Shown: positions 7,352-14,551, numbered from the stretch's first letter. The stretch: 14,776 bases of DNA from Acidimicrobiia bacterium (GCA_009377735.1 WHTL01000058.1:1-14776); one strand, 5' to 3'. Made by a program: numbers and translations. Notes: generated by a model from the letters alone, not told the origin.

Positions 7352-7408
7352 AGGTCAGAGTCCCCCAGAGGTCAGAGTCCCCCAGAGGTCAGAGTCCCCC
7401 AGAAGTAA
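7341..7408. repeat. Tandem array of four 17-bp G/C-run units
   Basis: The unit GAGTCCCCCAGAGGTCA occurs at 7341-7357, 7358-7374 and 7375-7391 without change, and at 7392-7408 with two substitutions. The array ends three bases before the gltA stop codon (minus strand). Each unit carries a C5 run on the plus strand and a G5 run on the minus strand. Two G6 runs lie just outside at 7324-7329 and 7333-7338, so every unit can pair with them. Confidence 0.95.
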
Positions 7409-7411
7409 CAG

Positions 7412-8695
7412 CTACCTCTCTTCCATTGGGAGCCATGCTCTTTTGGGCTCGCCGGTGTAGATCTGACGGGGGCGGAAAATGCGGTTCGAGGAGTCGGTTT
7501 TCATCTCCTTGAACTGGGAGAGCCAGCCAGGGAGCCGGCCCAACGCGAACAGGGTGGTGAACATGTCGACGGGGAAACCGAGGGCTCGGTAGATGATTCC
7601 CGAGAAGAAGTCCACGTTGGGGAACAGCTTCCGTTCTACGAAGTAGTCGTCCTCGAGGGCCCGCTTCTGCAGTTGGACGGCGACGTCGAGTAGGGGGTCG
7701 TCCACACCGAGTCGGTTCAACACCTCTTCGGCGGTGGTCCGGATCACATTGGCTCGGGGATCAAAGTTCTTGTAGACCCGGTGCCCGAATCCCATCAGCC
7801 GGAAGGGATCGTCCTTGTCTTTGGCCCTGTTGATGTACTTGTCGACATCGCCGCCATCTTCGGAAATGGAAGCAAGCATTTCCAGCACTTCCTGGTTGGC
7901 ACCACCATGGAGTGGGCCCGAGAGCGCAAAGATCCCCCCGGTGATGGCGCCATACAGATTGGCACCGCTGGAGCCGACCAGACGCACCGCCGACGTGGAG
8001 CAGTTCTGGCCGTGGTCGGCGTGTAGAAGAAGAAGGCTGTCCAGGGCCTTCGCAGCGATCTGCTCCTGTTCGTCGATATGGCCACCGTCCCCGAACATCA
8101 TCTCCAAGAAGTTGGCGACGTAATCGGCACCCGGGATGGGGTCGACGATCTCCTGGCCCTCTCGGGCCCGGTGGGCCCAGGCAATGAGAATGGGTAGCTT
8201 GGCAATCAGGCGATAGCTGTTCCGCTCCACCGACTCTGGATCGTTTGGGTCGAGGTCGTCGGCGTAGTGCCCGCCCAGGGCGGCAACCGCCGAGCCCAGC
8301 ACCTGCATAGGATGGGCGTCCTGGGGTACTGCCGAGAAGACATTTCTGATCGCGCTGTCCACATGAAGATGCTCTTGGATGGAACCGACGAAGCTCTCGA
8401 GTTCGCCCTTCGTGGGGAGTGCTCCGAAAAGAAGCAAGTGGGCAACCTCGAGAAAGGAGGCTTCAGATGCCAGATCTTCGATTGTGTATCCCCGGTGGAT
8501 CAGCACACCAGCTTCACCGTCGACAAATGTCAGATCGCTGGCAGTTTCGGCGGTATTGGCGAAGCCATCGTCCAGGGTGACGGCACCTGTCTCGTCGCGG
8601 AGACTGGAGATATCGACAGCGGTCTCGCCGACGCTTCCGGTCATCAGCGGGAGGGAAACCTCTTTCTCTCCAATGCGGAGGACAGCTTCGGGCAT
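7412..8695 (-). CDS. gltA: Citrate synthase, type II
   Basis: Condenses oxaloacetate and acetyl-CoA to citrate, the entry step of the TCA cycle; cytoplasmic. The length of 427 aa equals that of the E. coli type II enzyme. Catalytic residues are visible: H263 in PLHGGANQEV, H305 in MGFGHRVYKN and D362 in FPNVDFFSG. The family stretch LHADHGQNCST is at 225-235. The N-terminal 60 residues hold the beta-rich domain seen in the hexameric type. ATG 8695 is preceded by AAGGAG with four bases between, so the start is firm. The gene runs against its neighbours: convergent with the thrS operon and divergent from pgsA. Confidence 0.96.
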   Translation of the reverse strand: MPEAVLRIGEKEVSLPLMTGSVGETAVDISSLRDETGAVTLDDGFANTAETASDLTFVDGEAGVLIHRGYTIEDLASEASFLEVAHLLLFGALPTKGELESFVGSIQEHLHVDSAIRNVFSAVPQDAHPMQVLGSAVAALGGHYADDLDPNDPESVERNSYRLIAKLPILIAWAHRAREGQEIVDPIPGADYVANFLEMMFGDGGHIDEQEQIAAKALDSLLLLHADHGQNCSTSAVRLVGSSGANLYGAITGGIFALSGPLHGGANQEVLEMLASISEDGGDVDKYINRAKDKDDPFRLMGFGHRVYKNFDPRANVIRTTAEEVLNRLGVDDPLLDVAVQLQKRALEDDYFVERKLFPNVDFFSGIIYRALGFPVDMFTTLFALGRLPGWLSQFKEMKTDSSNRIFRPRQIYTGEPKRAWLPMEER

Positions 8696-8699
8696 GATT

Positions 8700-8705
8700 C
8701 TCCTT
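8700..8705 (-). promoter_or_regulatory. Ribosome binding site of gltA
   Basis: Minus-strand AAGGAG, four bases before ATG 8695. It is the strongest Shine-Dalgarno in the window, in contrast to the plus-strand neighbours that start in overlaps or without one. Confidence 0.8.
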
Positions 8706-8765
8706 TTCTAGATTGGCACCTCACACCGACGATGCCCCTCGACGGGGCCGGATTCGAAAGGCTGA

Positions 8766-8799
8766 TTATCTTCGCGGACGCTATAGACGTCTGCGATAA
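8766..8799. promoter_or_regulatory. Imperfect palindrome in the gltA-pgsA divergent region
   Basis: TTATC (8766-8770) pairs with GATAA (8795-8799), and GCGGACG (8774-8780) with CGTCTGC (8788-8794) with one G-T pair. A 3-base bulge and a 7-base central part containing CTATAGA remain unpaired. It lies 71-104 bases upstream of gltA. A minus-strand GATAAT (8770-8765), a possible gltA -10, overlaps its edge. It could be an operator for gltA; that is inference. Confidence 0.35.
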
Positions 8800-8903
8800 G
8801 TACCTCCATCTTAAAGTGTCATCCGATGGCCATCTGCATCGAGTGGTCGAGAGCAGAGTGGCCGGTCAGGCTTTTCTGGATAGGGCCGATGCGGTGGTCC
8901 TGC

Positions 8904-8909
8904 TACCTT
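8904..8909 (+). promoter_or_regulatory. Possible -10 box of pgsA
   Basis: TGC-TACCTT matches an extended -10 (TGN-TANNNT), with its last base ten bases before GTG 8920. With no Shine-Dalgarno between, a leaderless or near-leaderless transcript is suggested. The -35 region shows no good match. Confidence 0.4.
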
Positions 8910-8919
8910 GTCCCCCTCT

Positions 8920-9492
8920 GTGATCGACATGATTGTGCGTCCCAGGATCAGGGGCATTCTGGAACCTATCGGCCGGTTCTTCCACCGGTTTGGCGTTACA
9001 CCCACAGTGATGACGCTCCTCGGCCTCTTCATCACGCTCATCGGTGCGGTGGTCATCGGTTCTGGTCGTCTTACGCTTGGAGCCTCGATCGCAATCCTGG
9101 GATCGGCCCTCGATGGTCTCGACGGGGCGGTGGCCCGAGCCGCCGGTTTGGTCTCCGCCCGAGGCGCATTTCTCGACGCAGGTAGCGATCGCACCGGTGA
9201 GATCGCCACCTATGCGGGGCTGGCGGTAGCCATGATGGGCGACACCACAGCATTGGTCTTGATCGTGATATCACTGGGTGGTGCCATGCTCACCCCCTAT
9301 CTTCGGGCGAAAGCCGAATCGGTTGGTCTCACCGGGCGGACCGGCTACGTGGGACGGGCCGAGCGGGTGATCGTGTTCACCATCGGCCTCCTCACGGGTT
9401 ATGTGGTCCCCATGTTGTGGGTGATGGCCATTGCCACCTGGGTTACCTCCATCCATCGCTTCTTCGTCGCTTACCACGCCATCGAGCCGTGA
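8920..9492 (+). CDS. pgsA: Phosphatidylinositol phosphate synthase (CDP-alcohol phosphatidyltransferase)
   Basis: Integral membrane enzyme joining CDP-diacylglycerol and inositol-phosphate, the first committed step to phosphatidylinositol and PIMs in Actinobacteria. The CDP-alcohol phosphotransferase signature D-x2-DG-x2-AR-x8-G-x3-D-x3-D is complete: D65, D68, G69, R73, G82, D86, D90. About six helices are predicted in the 190 residues. The loop RAKAESVGLTGRTGYVGRAE (129-148) matches the inositol-phosphate-binding region of the actinobacterial enzyme. The start is uncertain: TTG 8908, GTG 8920 and ATG 8929 are all in frame. GTG 8920 is chosen because an extended -10 box ends ten bases before it. 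The stop overlaps the acyltransferase start (GTGA). Context with the acyltransferase and pimA argues against a phosphatidylglycerophosphate synthase. Confidence 0.85.
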   Translation: MIDMIVRPRIRGILEPIGRFFHRFGVTPTVMTLLGLFITLIGAVVIGSGRLTLGASIAILGSALDGLDGAVARAAGLVSARGAFLDAGSDRTGEIATYAGLAVAMMGDTTALVLIVISLGGAMLTPYLRAKAESVGLTGRTGYVGRAERVIVFTIGLLTGYVVPMLWVMAIATWVTSIHRFFVAYHAIEP

Positions 9493-10349
9493 AGGATCGT
9501 GCCCTCTACCTCATCCTCAGGCTCGCCCTTGGTGTAGTCGGCGCGGTCCCCCGGGGAGCCATCGTGCCCGTGGGGCGATTCATCGGGACGATGTGGTGCA
9601 CCCTGGATGGTGAACGGCGACGAATGGCGCGACGTCATCTCCGCCGGGTTCTCGGCAGCGAGCCAACACGATCCCAGATCCGGGCGATGTTCCAGAGCTA
9701 TGGCCGGTATTGGGCTGAGACGCTGTGGTTCCGGCCCAAGAGACTCGATGAGATGCGGGCGGGAACGGTGGTGGAAAACGACGAGAACCTCGAAGCCGCA
9801 ATCGCCCAGGGCAGGGGCTGTGTCATCGCATTGCCACATATGGGGAACTGGGAGTTGGCCGCGCCCATCACTTGGAAGCACGACGCCAAGGTGGTGGCCG
9901 TCGCCGAGAATCTGGGTAACCCCCTGATCACGGAATGGTTTACATCTCTGAGAGCCGAATATGGGATTGAGATCGTCCTGACCGGTCGAAGGACGATTCC
10001 GAAGCTACGGGACGCCCTGAAGAGGAAAAGAGTGGTCACGCTTCTATGCGACCGAGACCTCAGTGGCAGGGGGACGAAAGTCGTCTTCTTCGGTGAGCAG
10101 ACCACCATGCCCGCAGGGCCGGTGCGATTGGCGCAAAGCCAAGGCGTCCCCCTGATTGCGGCCGGAACCTATTTCGAAGGCGACGGCCATCGGGTGGTGC
10201 TCACCCCAGAAATCCACGTAGACGATTGTTCCCTCGAGGAGGGGGTGCAACGGGTGGCCGAAGAACTTGAGCGCCTCATCAGACGCCAACCCACCCAATG
10301 GCATATGCTACAACCGAACTGGCCGTCGGACCGGGAGAGCAGCGGGTGA
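9489..10349 (+). CDS. Phosphatidylinositol mannoside acyltransferase (LpxL/HtrB family)
   Basis: Predicted to acylate the mannose of PIM1/PIM2 at the inner face of the membrane, as PatA does in mycobacteria. The 286-aa protein has an N-terminal hydrophobic stretch (about 7-37) followed by a basic RRRMARRHLRR region (43-53). The catalytic H-x4-E motif is LPHMGNWELA (H117, E122). Further family blocks are LLCDRDLSGRG (185-195) with FFGEQTTMPAGPVRLA (200-215). The size fits the lysophospholipid acyltransferase superfamily. The frame is open upstream within pgsA, but GTG 9489 makes the same GTGA overlap that recurs in this operon. Position between pgsA and pimA supports the PIM role; a general lysophospholipid acyltransferase is the alternative. 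Confidence 0.85.
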   Translation: MKDRALYLILRLALGVVGAVPRGAIVPVGRFIGTMWCTLDGERRRMARRHLRRVLGSEPTRSQIRAMFQSYGRYWAETLWFRPKRLDEMRAGTVVENDENLEAAIAQGRGCVIALPHMGNWELAAPITWKHDAKVVAVAENLGNPLITEWFTSLRAEYGIEIVLTGRRTIPKLRDALKRKRVVTLLCDRDLSGRGTKVVFFGEQTTMPAGPVRLAQSQGVPLIAAGTYFEGDGHRVVLTPEIHVDDCSLEEGVQRVAEELERLIRRQPTQWHMLQPNWPSDRESSG

Positions 10350-11404
10350 AGATCGCACTTATCTGCCCCTATGACATGGGGAGATCCGGAGGGGTGCAAA
10401 CTGTCGTGTTCGAGTTGGCGAAGCGTCTCGATGGAGACGATGTCAGCACTGTGGTGATCGGTCCTGGGACACCGGGGGAGTCATCGGTGCGGACGGTGGA
10501 TGTCGGTCGAACGGTGACGATAAGGACCAACCGCTCATCCAATCAGCTGGCACTCGGTCCCCGGGTTCGGGGCCGGATCGCTGAGGCGGTGGAAGGATCG
10601 GACCTGATACACGTCCACGAGCCTTTCGTGCCGATGGTCTCGATCGCAGCGACCAATCTCGGCATTCCTCGGCTTCTCACCTTCCATGCCGATCCCACCA
10701 CCACCATGCGCGGTGTCTATCGTCTCGCCTCGCCGCTGCTGGGGGGTTTTCTCAGGGGTAGCACCATTACGGCGGTGAGCCCGGTGGCGGCGTCGGCGCT
10801 CCGACCGCGGTGGGGGAACGTCGAGATCGTTCCCAACGGGATCGATCACGCCTCCTTCAATATCGATACGGAGCGTCATCCGCGTCGGGTTGTATTCCTC
10901 GGTCGTGACGACCCGAGAAAGGGTCTCGACGTTCTCCTCGACGCATGGTCGATTATCAGACAGCGGGTGCCCGATGCCGAGTTGATTGTCGTGGGTGCCC
11001 AACGGGGGAACCCACCAGCGGGGGTCCGCTATCTGGGTCACGTGTCTGAGGGGACCAAGCGGCTGGCGTTGGCTGCATCTGCCGTGTACGTGGCCCCGAA
11101 CACCGGGGGCGAGAGCTTTGGGATCGTGGTCGCCGAGGCGATGGCCGCCGGTTGTGCCGTGGTCGCCAGCGATCTACCCGCCTTTCGTTGGGTCGCCCGG
11201 GACGCAGCGAGCTACTTCCCCGTGGGTGACCCTGTCCGTCTTGCAGCTGAGGTGATATCCCTGCTGGACGACTCGGCAGTGCGCGCCGATCGTGGTGCCC
11301 TGGCGCAACGCGGTGCCGCCCGTTTCGACTGGAAGGTAGTGGTGGATCGCTATCGATCCCTCTACGAGTCGATGTTGCAAACCTTCGAACCGGGTACCAC
11401 CTGA
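10346..11404 (+). CDS. pimA: Phosphatidylinositol alpha-mannosyltransferase PimA (GT4 family)
   Basis: Transfers mannose from GDP-mannose to phosphatidylinositol, giving PIM1, at the cytoplasmic face of the membrane. It has a two-domain GT-B layout: the N-terminal Rossmann half begins with KIALICPYDMGRSGGVQ (2-18), whose glycine-rich loop is the PimA landmark. The linker region is around 160-180. The C-terminal nucleotide-sugar half carries FLGRDDPRKGLDVLLDA (184-200) and the E-x7-E motif in GGESFGIVVAEAMA (E256, E264). At 352 aa it is slightly shorter than the mycobacterial protein. GTG 10346 overlaps the acyltransferase stop (GTGA). The upstream extension to 10298 lies inside that gene and is rejected. 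Another GT4 glycosyltransferase is possible, but the gene order is decisive. Confidence 0.88.
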   Translation: MKIALICPYDMGRSGGVQTVVFELAKRLDGDDVSTVVIGPGTPGESSVRTVDVGRTVTIRTNRSSNQLALGPRVRGRIAEAVEGSDLIHVHEPFVPMVSIAATNLGIPRLLTFHADPTTTMRGVYRLASPLLGGFLRGSTITAVSPVAASALRPRWGNVEIVPNGIDHASFNIDTERHPRRVVFLGRDDPRKGLDVLLDAWSIIRQRVPDAELIVVGAQRGNPPAGVRYLGHVSEGTKRLALAASAVYVAPNTGGESFGIVVAEAMAAGCAVVASDLPAFRWVARDAASYFPVGDPVRLAAEVISLLDDSAVRADRGALAQRGAARFDWKVVVDRYRSLYESMLQTFEPGTT

Positions 11405-11415
11405 TCGGGGTACCA
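11392..11415 (+). repeat. Direct repeat of GGGTACCA before pdxS
   Basis: GGGTACCA occurs at 11392-11399 and 11408-11415, a 16-bp period, each copy holding the palindrome GGTACC. The first copy is in the last codons of pimA; the second overlaps the proposed pdxS -10 box. It could be a regulator site (MocR-type PdxR proteins bind repeats at pdx promoters), or chance. Confidence 0.4.
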
Positions 11416-11416
11416 T
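11411..11416 (+). promoter_or_regulatory. -10 box for leaderless pdxS
   Basis: TACCAT is followed by seven bases and then ATG 11424, which places the predicted transcription start at the initiation codon. No Shine-Dalgarno is present, as expected for a leaderless transcript. No clear -35 was found. Confidence 0.5.
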
Positions 11417-11423
11417 TAGTGGT

Positions 11424-12341
11424 ATGAGTATCGAACGGCCGACAACATCAGATGAGAAACCCAATACCGGCACCGACAGGGTGAAGCGGGGGCTGGCGGA
11501 GATGCTCAAAGGAGGCGTGATCATGGACGTTGTCACGCCGGAGCAGGCGACGATAGCAGAAGACGCCGGAGCGGTCGCCGTGATGGCCCTGGAGAGGGTC
11601 CCGGCCGATATTCGCAAGGACGGGGGCGTGGCCCGGATGTCGGATCCGTCCATGATCGAGGACATAAAGGAGGCCGTGTCCATCCCGGTGATGGCGAAAT
11701 GCCGGATCGGGCATTTCTATGAGGCCCGAGTCCTCCAGGCTCTTGGCATCGACTACATCGACGAGTCCGAGGTCCTCACCCCTGCCGACGACGACCATCA
11801 TGTCGACAAGTGGGCATTCACCACCCCCTTCGTGTGCGGTGCCCGCAACCTTGGCGAGGCCCTACGCCGTATCGGCGAGGGAGCCGCCATGATCCGCACC
11901 AAGGGCGAGGCCGGCACCGGCAACATCGTCGAGGCGGTTCGTCATATGCGTACCGTGAACAACGAGGTGGGAGAGTTGCAGAGATTGGCGCCGGAGCAGC
12001 TCATGTCGGCGGCCCGGGACATGGGAGCGCCCTACGAGTTGATCACCGAGGTCGCCGAGACGGGCACCCTGCCCGTTGTCAATTTCGCTGCCGGTGGTAT
12101 CGCCACTCCTGCCGACGCCGCCCTCATGATGGCATTGGGCTGTGACGGTGTCTTTGTCGGCTCGGGCATCTTCAAGGCAACCGAGCCTCCGTTGGTCGCC
12201 AAGGCGATCGTCGAGGCGACCACCTTCTGGGAGGATGCCAACGTCGTGGCGAAGGTGTCTCATGGTCTGGGGAAGGCCATGGCGGGTATCGCTATGGAGA
12301 GCCTCGACCCTTCGGAGCGACTCGCCCAGCGCGGCTGGTGA
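11424..12341 (+). CDS. pdxS: Pyridoxal 5'-phosphate synthase lyase subunit PdxS
   Basis: Makes pyridoxal 5'-phosphate from ribose 5-phosphate, glyceraldehyde 3-phosphate and ammonia supplied by PdxT; a cytoplasmic TIM-barrel dodecamer. The protein is 305 aa with a short polar N-terminal extension (about residues 1-16). The key residues of the family are seen: D35 in IMDVV, first lysine K92 in VMAKCRIGHF, second lysine K160 in MIRTKGEAGTG, and the phosphate-binding glycines in FAAGGIATPADAA and GVFVGSGIF. ATG 11424 is 19 bases after the pimA stop and has a TACCAT box seven bases before it. pdxT follows directly, so the two subunits are co-transcribed. Confidence 0.97.
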   Translation: MSIERPTTSDEKPNTGTDRVKRGLAEMLKGGVIMDVVTPEQATIAEDAGAVAVMALERVPADIRKDGGVARMSDPSMIEDIKEAVSIPVMAKCRIGHFYEARVLQALGIDYIDESEVLTPADDDHHVDKWAFTTPFVCGARNLGEALRRIGEGAAMIRTKGEAGTGNIVEAVRHMRTVNNEVGELQRLAPEQLMSAARDMGAPYELITEVAETGTLPVVNFAAGGIATPADAALMMALGCDGVFVGSGIFKATEPPLVAKAIVEATTFWEDANVVAKVSHGLGKAMAGIAMESLDPSERLAQRGW

Positions 12342-12360
12342 CTCGGACGGTGGGGTGAAC

Positions 12361-12927
12361 GTGCCCACTGTCGGGGTGTTCGCTCTTCAGGGGGACTTCC
12401 GAGAGCATCATCGGATGCTGCGTCGGCTCGGCGTCGACACGACGACGGTGCGCACACCCGAACAGCTTGCCGATGTCGATGGGCTCGTGATCCCAGGTGG
12501 GGAGTCGACCACGATTGGGAAGTTGGCACATCGATTTGGTCTTGTCGACCCCCTAAAGGAGCGAATCTCGGAAGGGTTGCCGGTTTTTGGTACGTGTGCG
12601 GGGCTCATCTTCCTCGCAACCGATGTGAACGGTTCCGACCAACATGTGCTGGGCGCCCTCGATGTGGTGGTGGAACGCAACGCCTTCGGACGGCAGAACG
12701 AGTCATTCGAGGCTGTTCTCGACGTGAAGGGTCTTGATGAGCCCTACGATGCAGTGTTCATCCGTGCCCCATGGATCGATAAGGTGGGTTCAGGGGTGGA
12801 TGTCCTCGCAGAAATCGACGATCATGTGGTGATGGTGGGACAGGGCAACATCCTCGCCACGGCGTTCCATCCCGAACTCACCGCTGATCAAAGGGTCCAC
12901 ATCCTCTTCGTCGACATGATTACTTAG
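12361..12927 (+). CDS. pdxT: Pyridoxal 5'-phosphate synthase glutaminase subunit PdxT
   Basis: Class I glutamine amidotransferase that releases ammonia from glutamine and channels it into PdxS. With GTG 12361 as start the protein is 188 aa. The catalytic triad is C79 (FGTCAGL), H170 and E172 (AFHPELT), and the PGGEST oxyanion loop is at 45-50. Other family blocks are VGVFALQGDFREH (4-16), ERNAFGRQ (105-112) and FIRAPWI (133-139). GTG 12355, two codons earlier, is an equally allowed start. The frame stays open into pdxS, but that part is shadow sequence. A GGTGGGG stretch just upstream may serve as the ribosome site. The gene lies 19 bases after the pdxS stop. Confidence 0.96.
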   Translation: MPTVGVFALQGDFREHHRMLRRLGVDTTTVRTPEQLADVDGLVIPGGESTTIGKLAHRFGLVDPLKERISEGLPVFGTCAGLIFLATDVNGSDQHVLGALDVVVERNAFGRQNESFEAVLDVKGLDEPYDAVFIRAPWIDKVGSGVDVLAEIDDHVVMVGQGNILATAFHPELTADQRVHILFVDMIT

Positions 12928-12940
12928 GAGACAGCACGTA

Positions 12941-13693
12941 ATGGCAGGGCATTCCAAATGGGCGAATATCAAACACCGCAAGGGGCGTCAGGACGCGGCC
13001 CGGGGGAAGATGTTCGCCAAACTCGCCAAGCAGATCGAGGTGGCCGCCCGTGATGGCGGTGGCGACGTCGACTTCAACCCGACCCTGGCCACGGCGGTCG
13101 ACAAGGCGAAGTCGAACTCGATGCCAAACGACAACATTGACAGGGCCATCAAACGGGGCACGGGGGATCTGGAAGGGGTCGCCTATGACGAGGCCTGGTA
13201 CGAGGGCTATGGACCTGGAGGGGTTGCGCTTTTCGTCCACATCCTGACCGACAATCGCAACCGAGCCGCATCCGATGTGCGCTCCACCTTCACTCGGAGC
13301 GGTTCCAGCCTGGGAGAGCCCGGCTCGGTGGGTTATCTGTTCAACCAGAAGGGTCTGATCCTGGCCCGCGGTGCCGAGGACGATGTAATGATGGCCGCTC
13401 TCGAGGCGGGTGCCGAGGATGTTCGGGAAAGTGGGGATGATCTCCACGAGGTGGTCACCGAGGCGGGGGTTCTGACCGAGGTGAAGGCCGCCCTCGACGC
13501 CGCCGCCAACGTGGTCGTCGAGTCGGCAGACGTCACCCAGCTCCCTGTGTCGACGGTGTCGGTGGACGAATCCAACGCCAAGAAGCTGCTCCGTCTTATT
13601 GAATGGCTGGAGGACCTCGACGATGTCCAGGACGTGTACTCCAATTATGACATCCCCGACGAGGTGATGGAAAGGGTCGTCGCGGAGGTCTGA
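12941..13693 (+). CDS. yebC: YebC/PmpR/TACO1 family protein
   Basis: Cytoplasmic member of the YebC family, long annotated as a transcriptional regulator. More recent work ties the family to translation, including relief of ribosome stalling at proline-rich stretches. The N-terminus MAGHSKWANIKHRKGRQD (1-18) is the invariant family signature. The acidic three-domain body includes YEGYGPGG (87-94), LTDNRNRAASDVR (102-114) and GSVGYLFNQKG (128-138). The length of 250 aa is normal. ATG 12941 is 13 bases after the pdxT stop, with AGGAG ten bases upstream of it. In many bacteria ruvC follows yebC; here it does not. Confidence 0.95.
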   Translation: MAGHSKWANIKHRKGRQDAARGKMFAKLAKQIEVAARDGGGDVDFNPTLATAVDKAKSNSMPNDNIDRAIKRGTGDLEGVAYDEAWYEGYGPGGVALFVHILTDNRNRAASDVRSTFTRSGSSLGEPGSVGYLFNQKGLILARGAEDDVMMAALEAGAEDVRESGDDLHEVVTEAGVLTEVKAALDAAANVVVESADVTQLPVSTVSVDESNAKKLLRLIEWLEDLDDVQDVYSNYDIPDEVMERVVAEV

Positions 13694-13729
13694 TATAGCC
13701 GAGGTCTGAGTAAATCGGTGTCGCGGCGC

Positions 13730-13735
13730 TACCGT
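13730..13735 (+). promoter_or_regulatory. -10 box for leaderless rhomboid gene
   Basis: TACCGT is followed by seven bases and GTG 13743, the same geometry as at pdxS. There is no Shine-Dalgarno in the gap after yebC. This is the reason for choosing GTG 13743 over GTG 13740. Confidence 0.45.
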
Positions 13736-13742
13736 TGCGGTG

Positions 13743-14480
13743 GTGCTTCCGATACGTGATCTCAACCCGACGACGCATCCCATTGTCGTCAATTGGCTGC
13801 TGATCGCCGTATGTATCGGTGTTTTTATCGTGTGGCAGCCCCAAAGCGATCCAGGTGCCACCGAGTTCCTTTTTGAGCGGGCGACCATTCCTTGTGAGAT
13901 CACGACCCTGGAGCCGCTGTCGACTGATGAGTTGAGAACCGGGGTGTGTGAGGAGGGCGGTGCCGATCAGGTCTTTCCCGACAAGAGTGTCCTCCTCAGC
14001 CTGATCACCTCCATCTTTCTCCATGCCGGTTGGTTTCACCTCCTCTCGAACATGTGGATTCTTTGGATATTCGGGAACAACATCGAGGACTCGTATGGGC
14101 ATGCCCCTTATCTCCTTTTCTATCTGCTCGCGGGGGTGGTGGCGTCCCTGGCGCATATCCTGCTCCGACCGGAGAGCATCATCCCCGTCGTTGGTGCCTC
14201 TGGGGCAATCGCCGGGGTGATGGGTTCCTACCTCGTTCTGCACCCCACCGCCCGCGTCGTTTCGATCATCCCGCCCCTGTTCTTCTTCCCCTTCCGGGTA
14301 CCTGCATTCCTGTTCCTGACGCTCTGGTTTGTCGGCCAGTTCTTTATCGCCGGTCAGGGCTCGAATGTGGCCTGGGAGGCCCACGTCGCCGGGTTCATCG
14401 TCGGCGTCGTCGCCGGTCTCATGTACCGCGCCCGCCAGGACCCACCCAATACCCACGAACACCCCGGGTACAGCTACTAG
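13743..14480 (+). CDS. Rhomboid-family intramembrane serine protease
   Basis: A polytopic membrane protease of 245 aa that should cleave transmembrane substrates. Six helices are predicted. The rhomboid features are present: HAGWFHLLSNMW (94-105, N103), the serine motif GASGAIAGVMG with catalytic S153, and helix 6 EAHVAGFIVG with catalytic H214. The loop between helix 1 and helix 2 (about 32-82) is long and contains two cysteines (C51, C69), possibly a disulfide outside the cell. The C-terminus is short and polar. GTG 13743 is preferred to the adjacent GTG 13740 because of a TACCGT box. The substrate is unknown. The gene follows yebC by 49 bases and may also be read through from it. Confidence 0.9.
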   Translation: MLPIRDLNPTTHPIVVNWLLIAVCIGVFIVWQPQSDPGATEFLFERATIPCEITTLEPLSTDELRTGVCEEGGADQVFPDKSVLLSLITSIFLHAGWFHLLSNMWILWIFGNNIEDSYGHAPYLLFYLLAGVVASLAHILLRPESIIPVVGASGAIAGVMGSYLVLHPTARVVSIIPPLFFFPFRVPAFLFLTLWFVGQFFIAGQGSNVAWEAHVAGFIVGVVAGLMYRARQDPPNTHEHPGYSY

Positions 14481-14496
14481 GACCCAGGACTCCATC

Positions 14497-14547
14497 GTTT
14501 TGTGCGGATTTTCTCGCCCTATCGCGTCAAAGATCCGCGCAGAATGA
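14497..14547. repeat. 51-bp REP-like repeat, copy 1
   Basis: Differs from copy 2 at one base (G at 14507). Its ends are complementary: in plus-strand RNA TTTTGTGCGGATTTT can pair with AAAGATCCGCGCAGAA over 15 bp, with three G-U pairs, around a loop of about 16 bases. It begins 17 bases after the rhomboid stop. No U-tract follows, so it is not a classical terminator. Confidence 0.9.
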
Positions 14548-14551
14548 GGTT

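Noticed and set aside
7004..7411. Insertion sequence or transposon remnant in the thrS-gltA gap
   Set aside because: No terminal inverted repeats, target duplication or transposase fragment could be seen.
12920..13903. Long minus-strand open frame (327 codons) opposite yebC and the rhomboid start
   Set aside because: It is the antisense of a firmly identified gene, made possible by G/C-biased third positions. The translation is rich in His, Arg and Gly and shows no domain.
13596..14495. Minus-strand open frame (299 codons) opposite the rhomboid gene
   Set aside because: Antisense of a membrane protein, giving a charged, low-complexity translation; no support beyond length.
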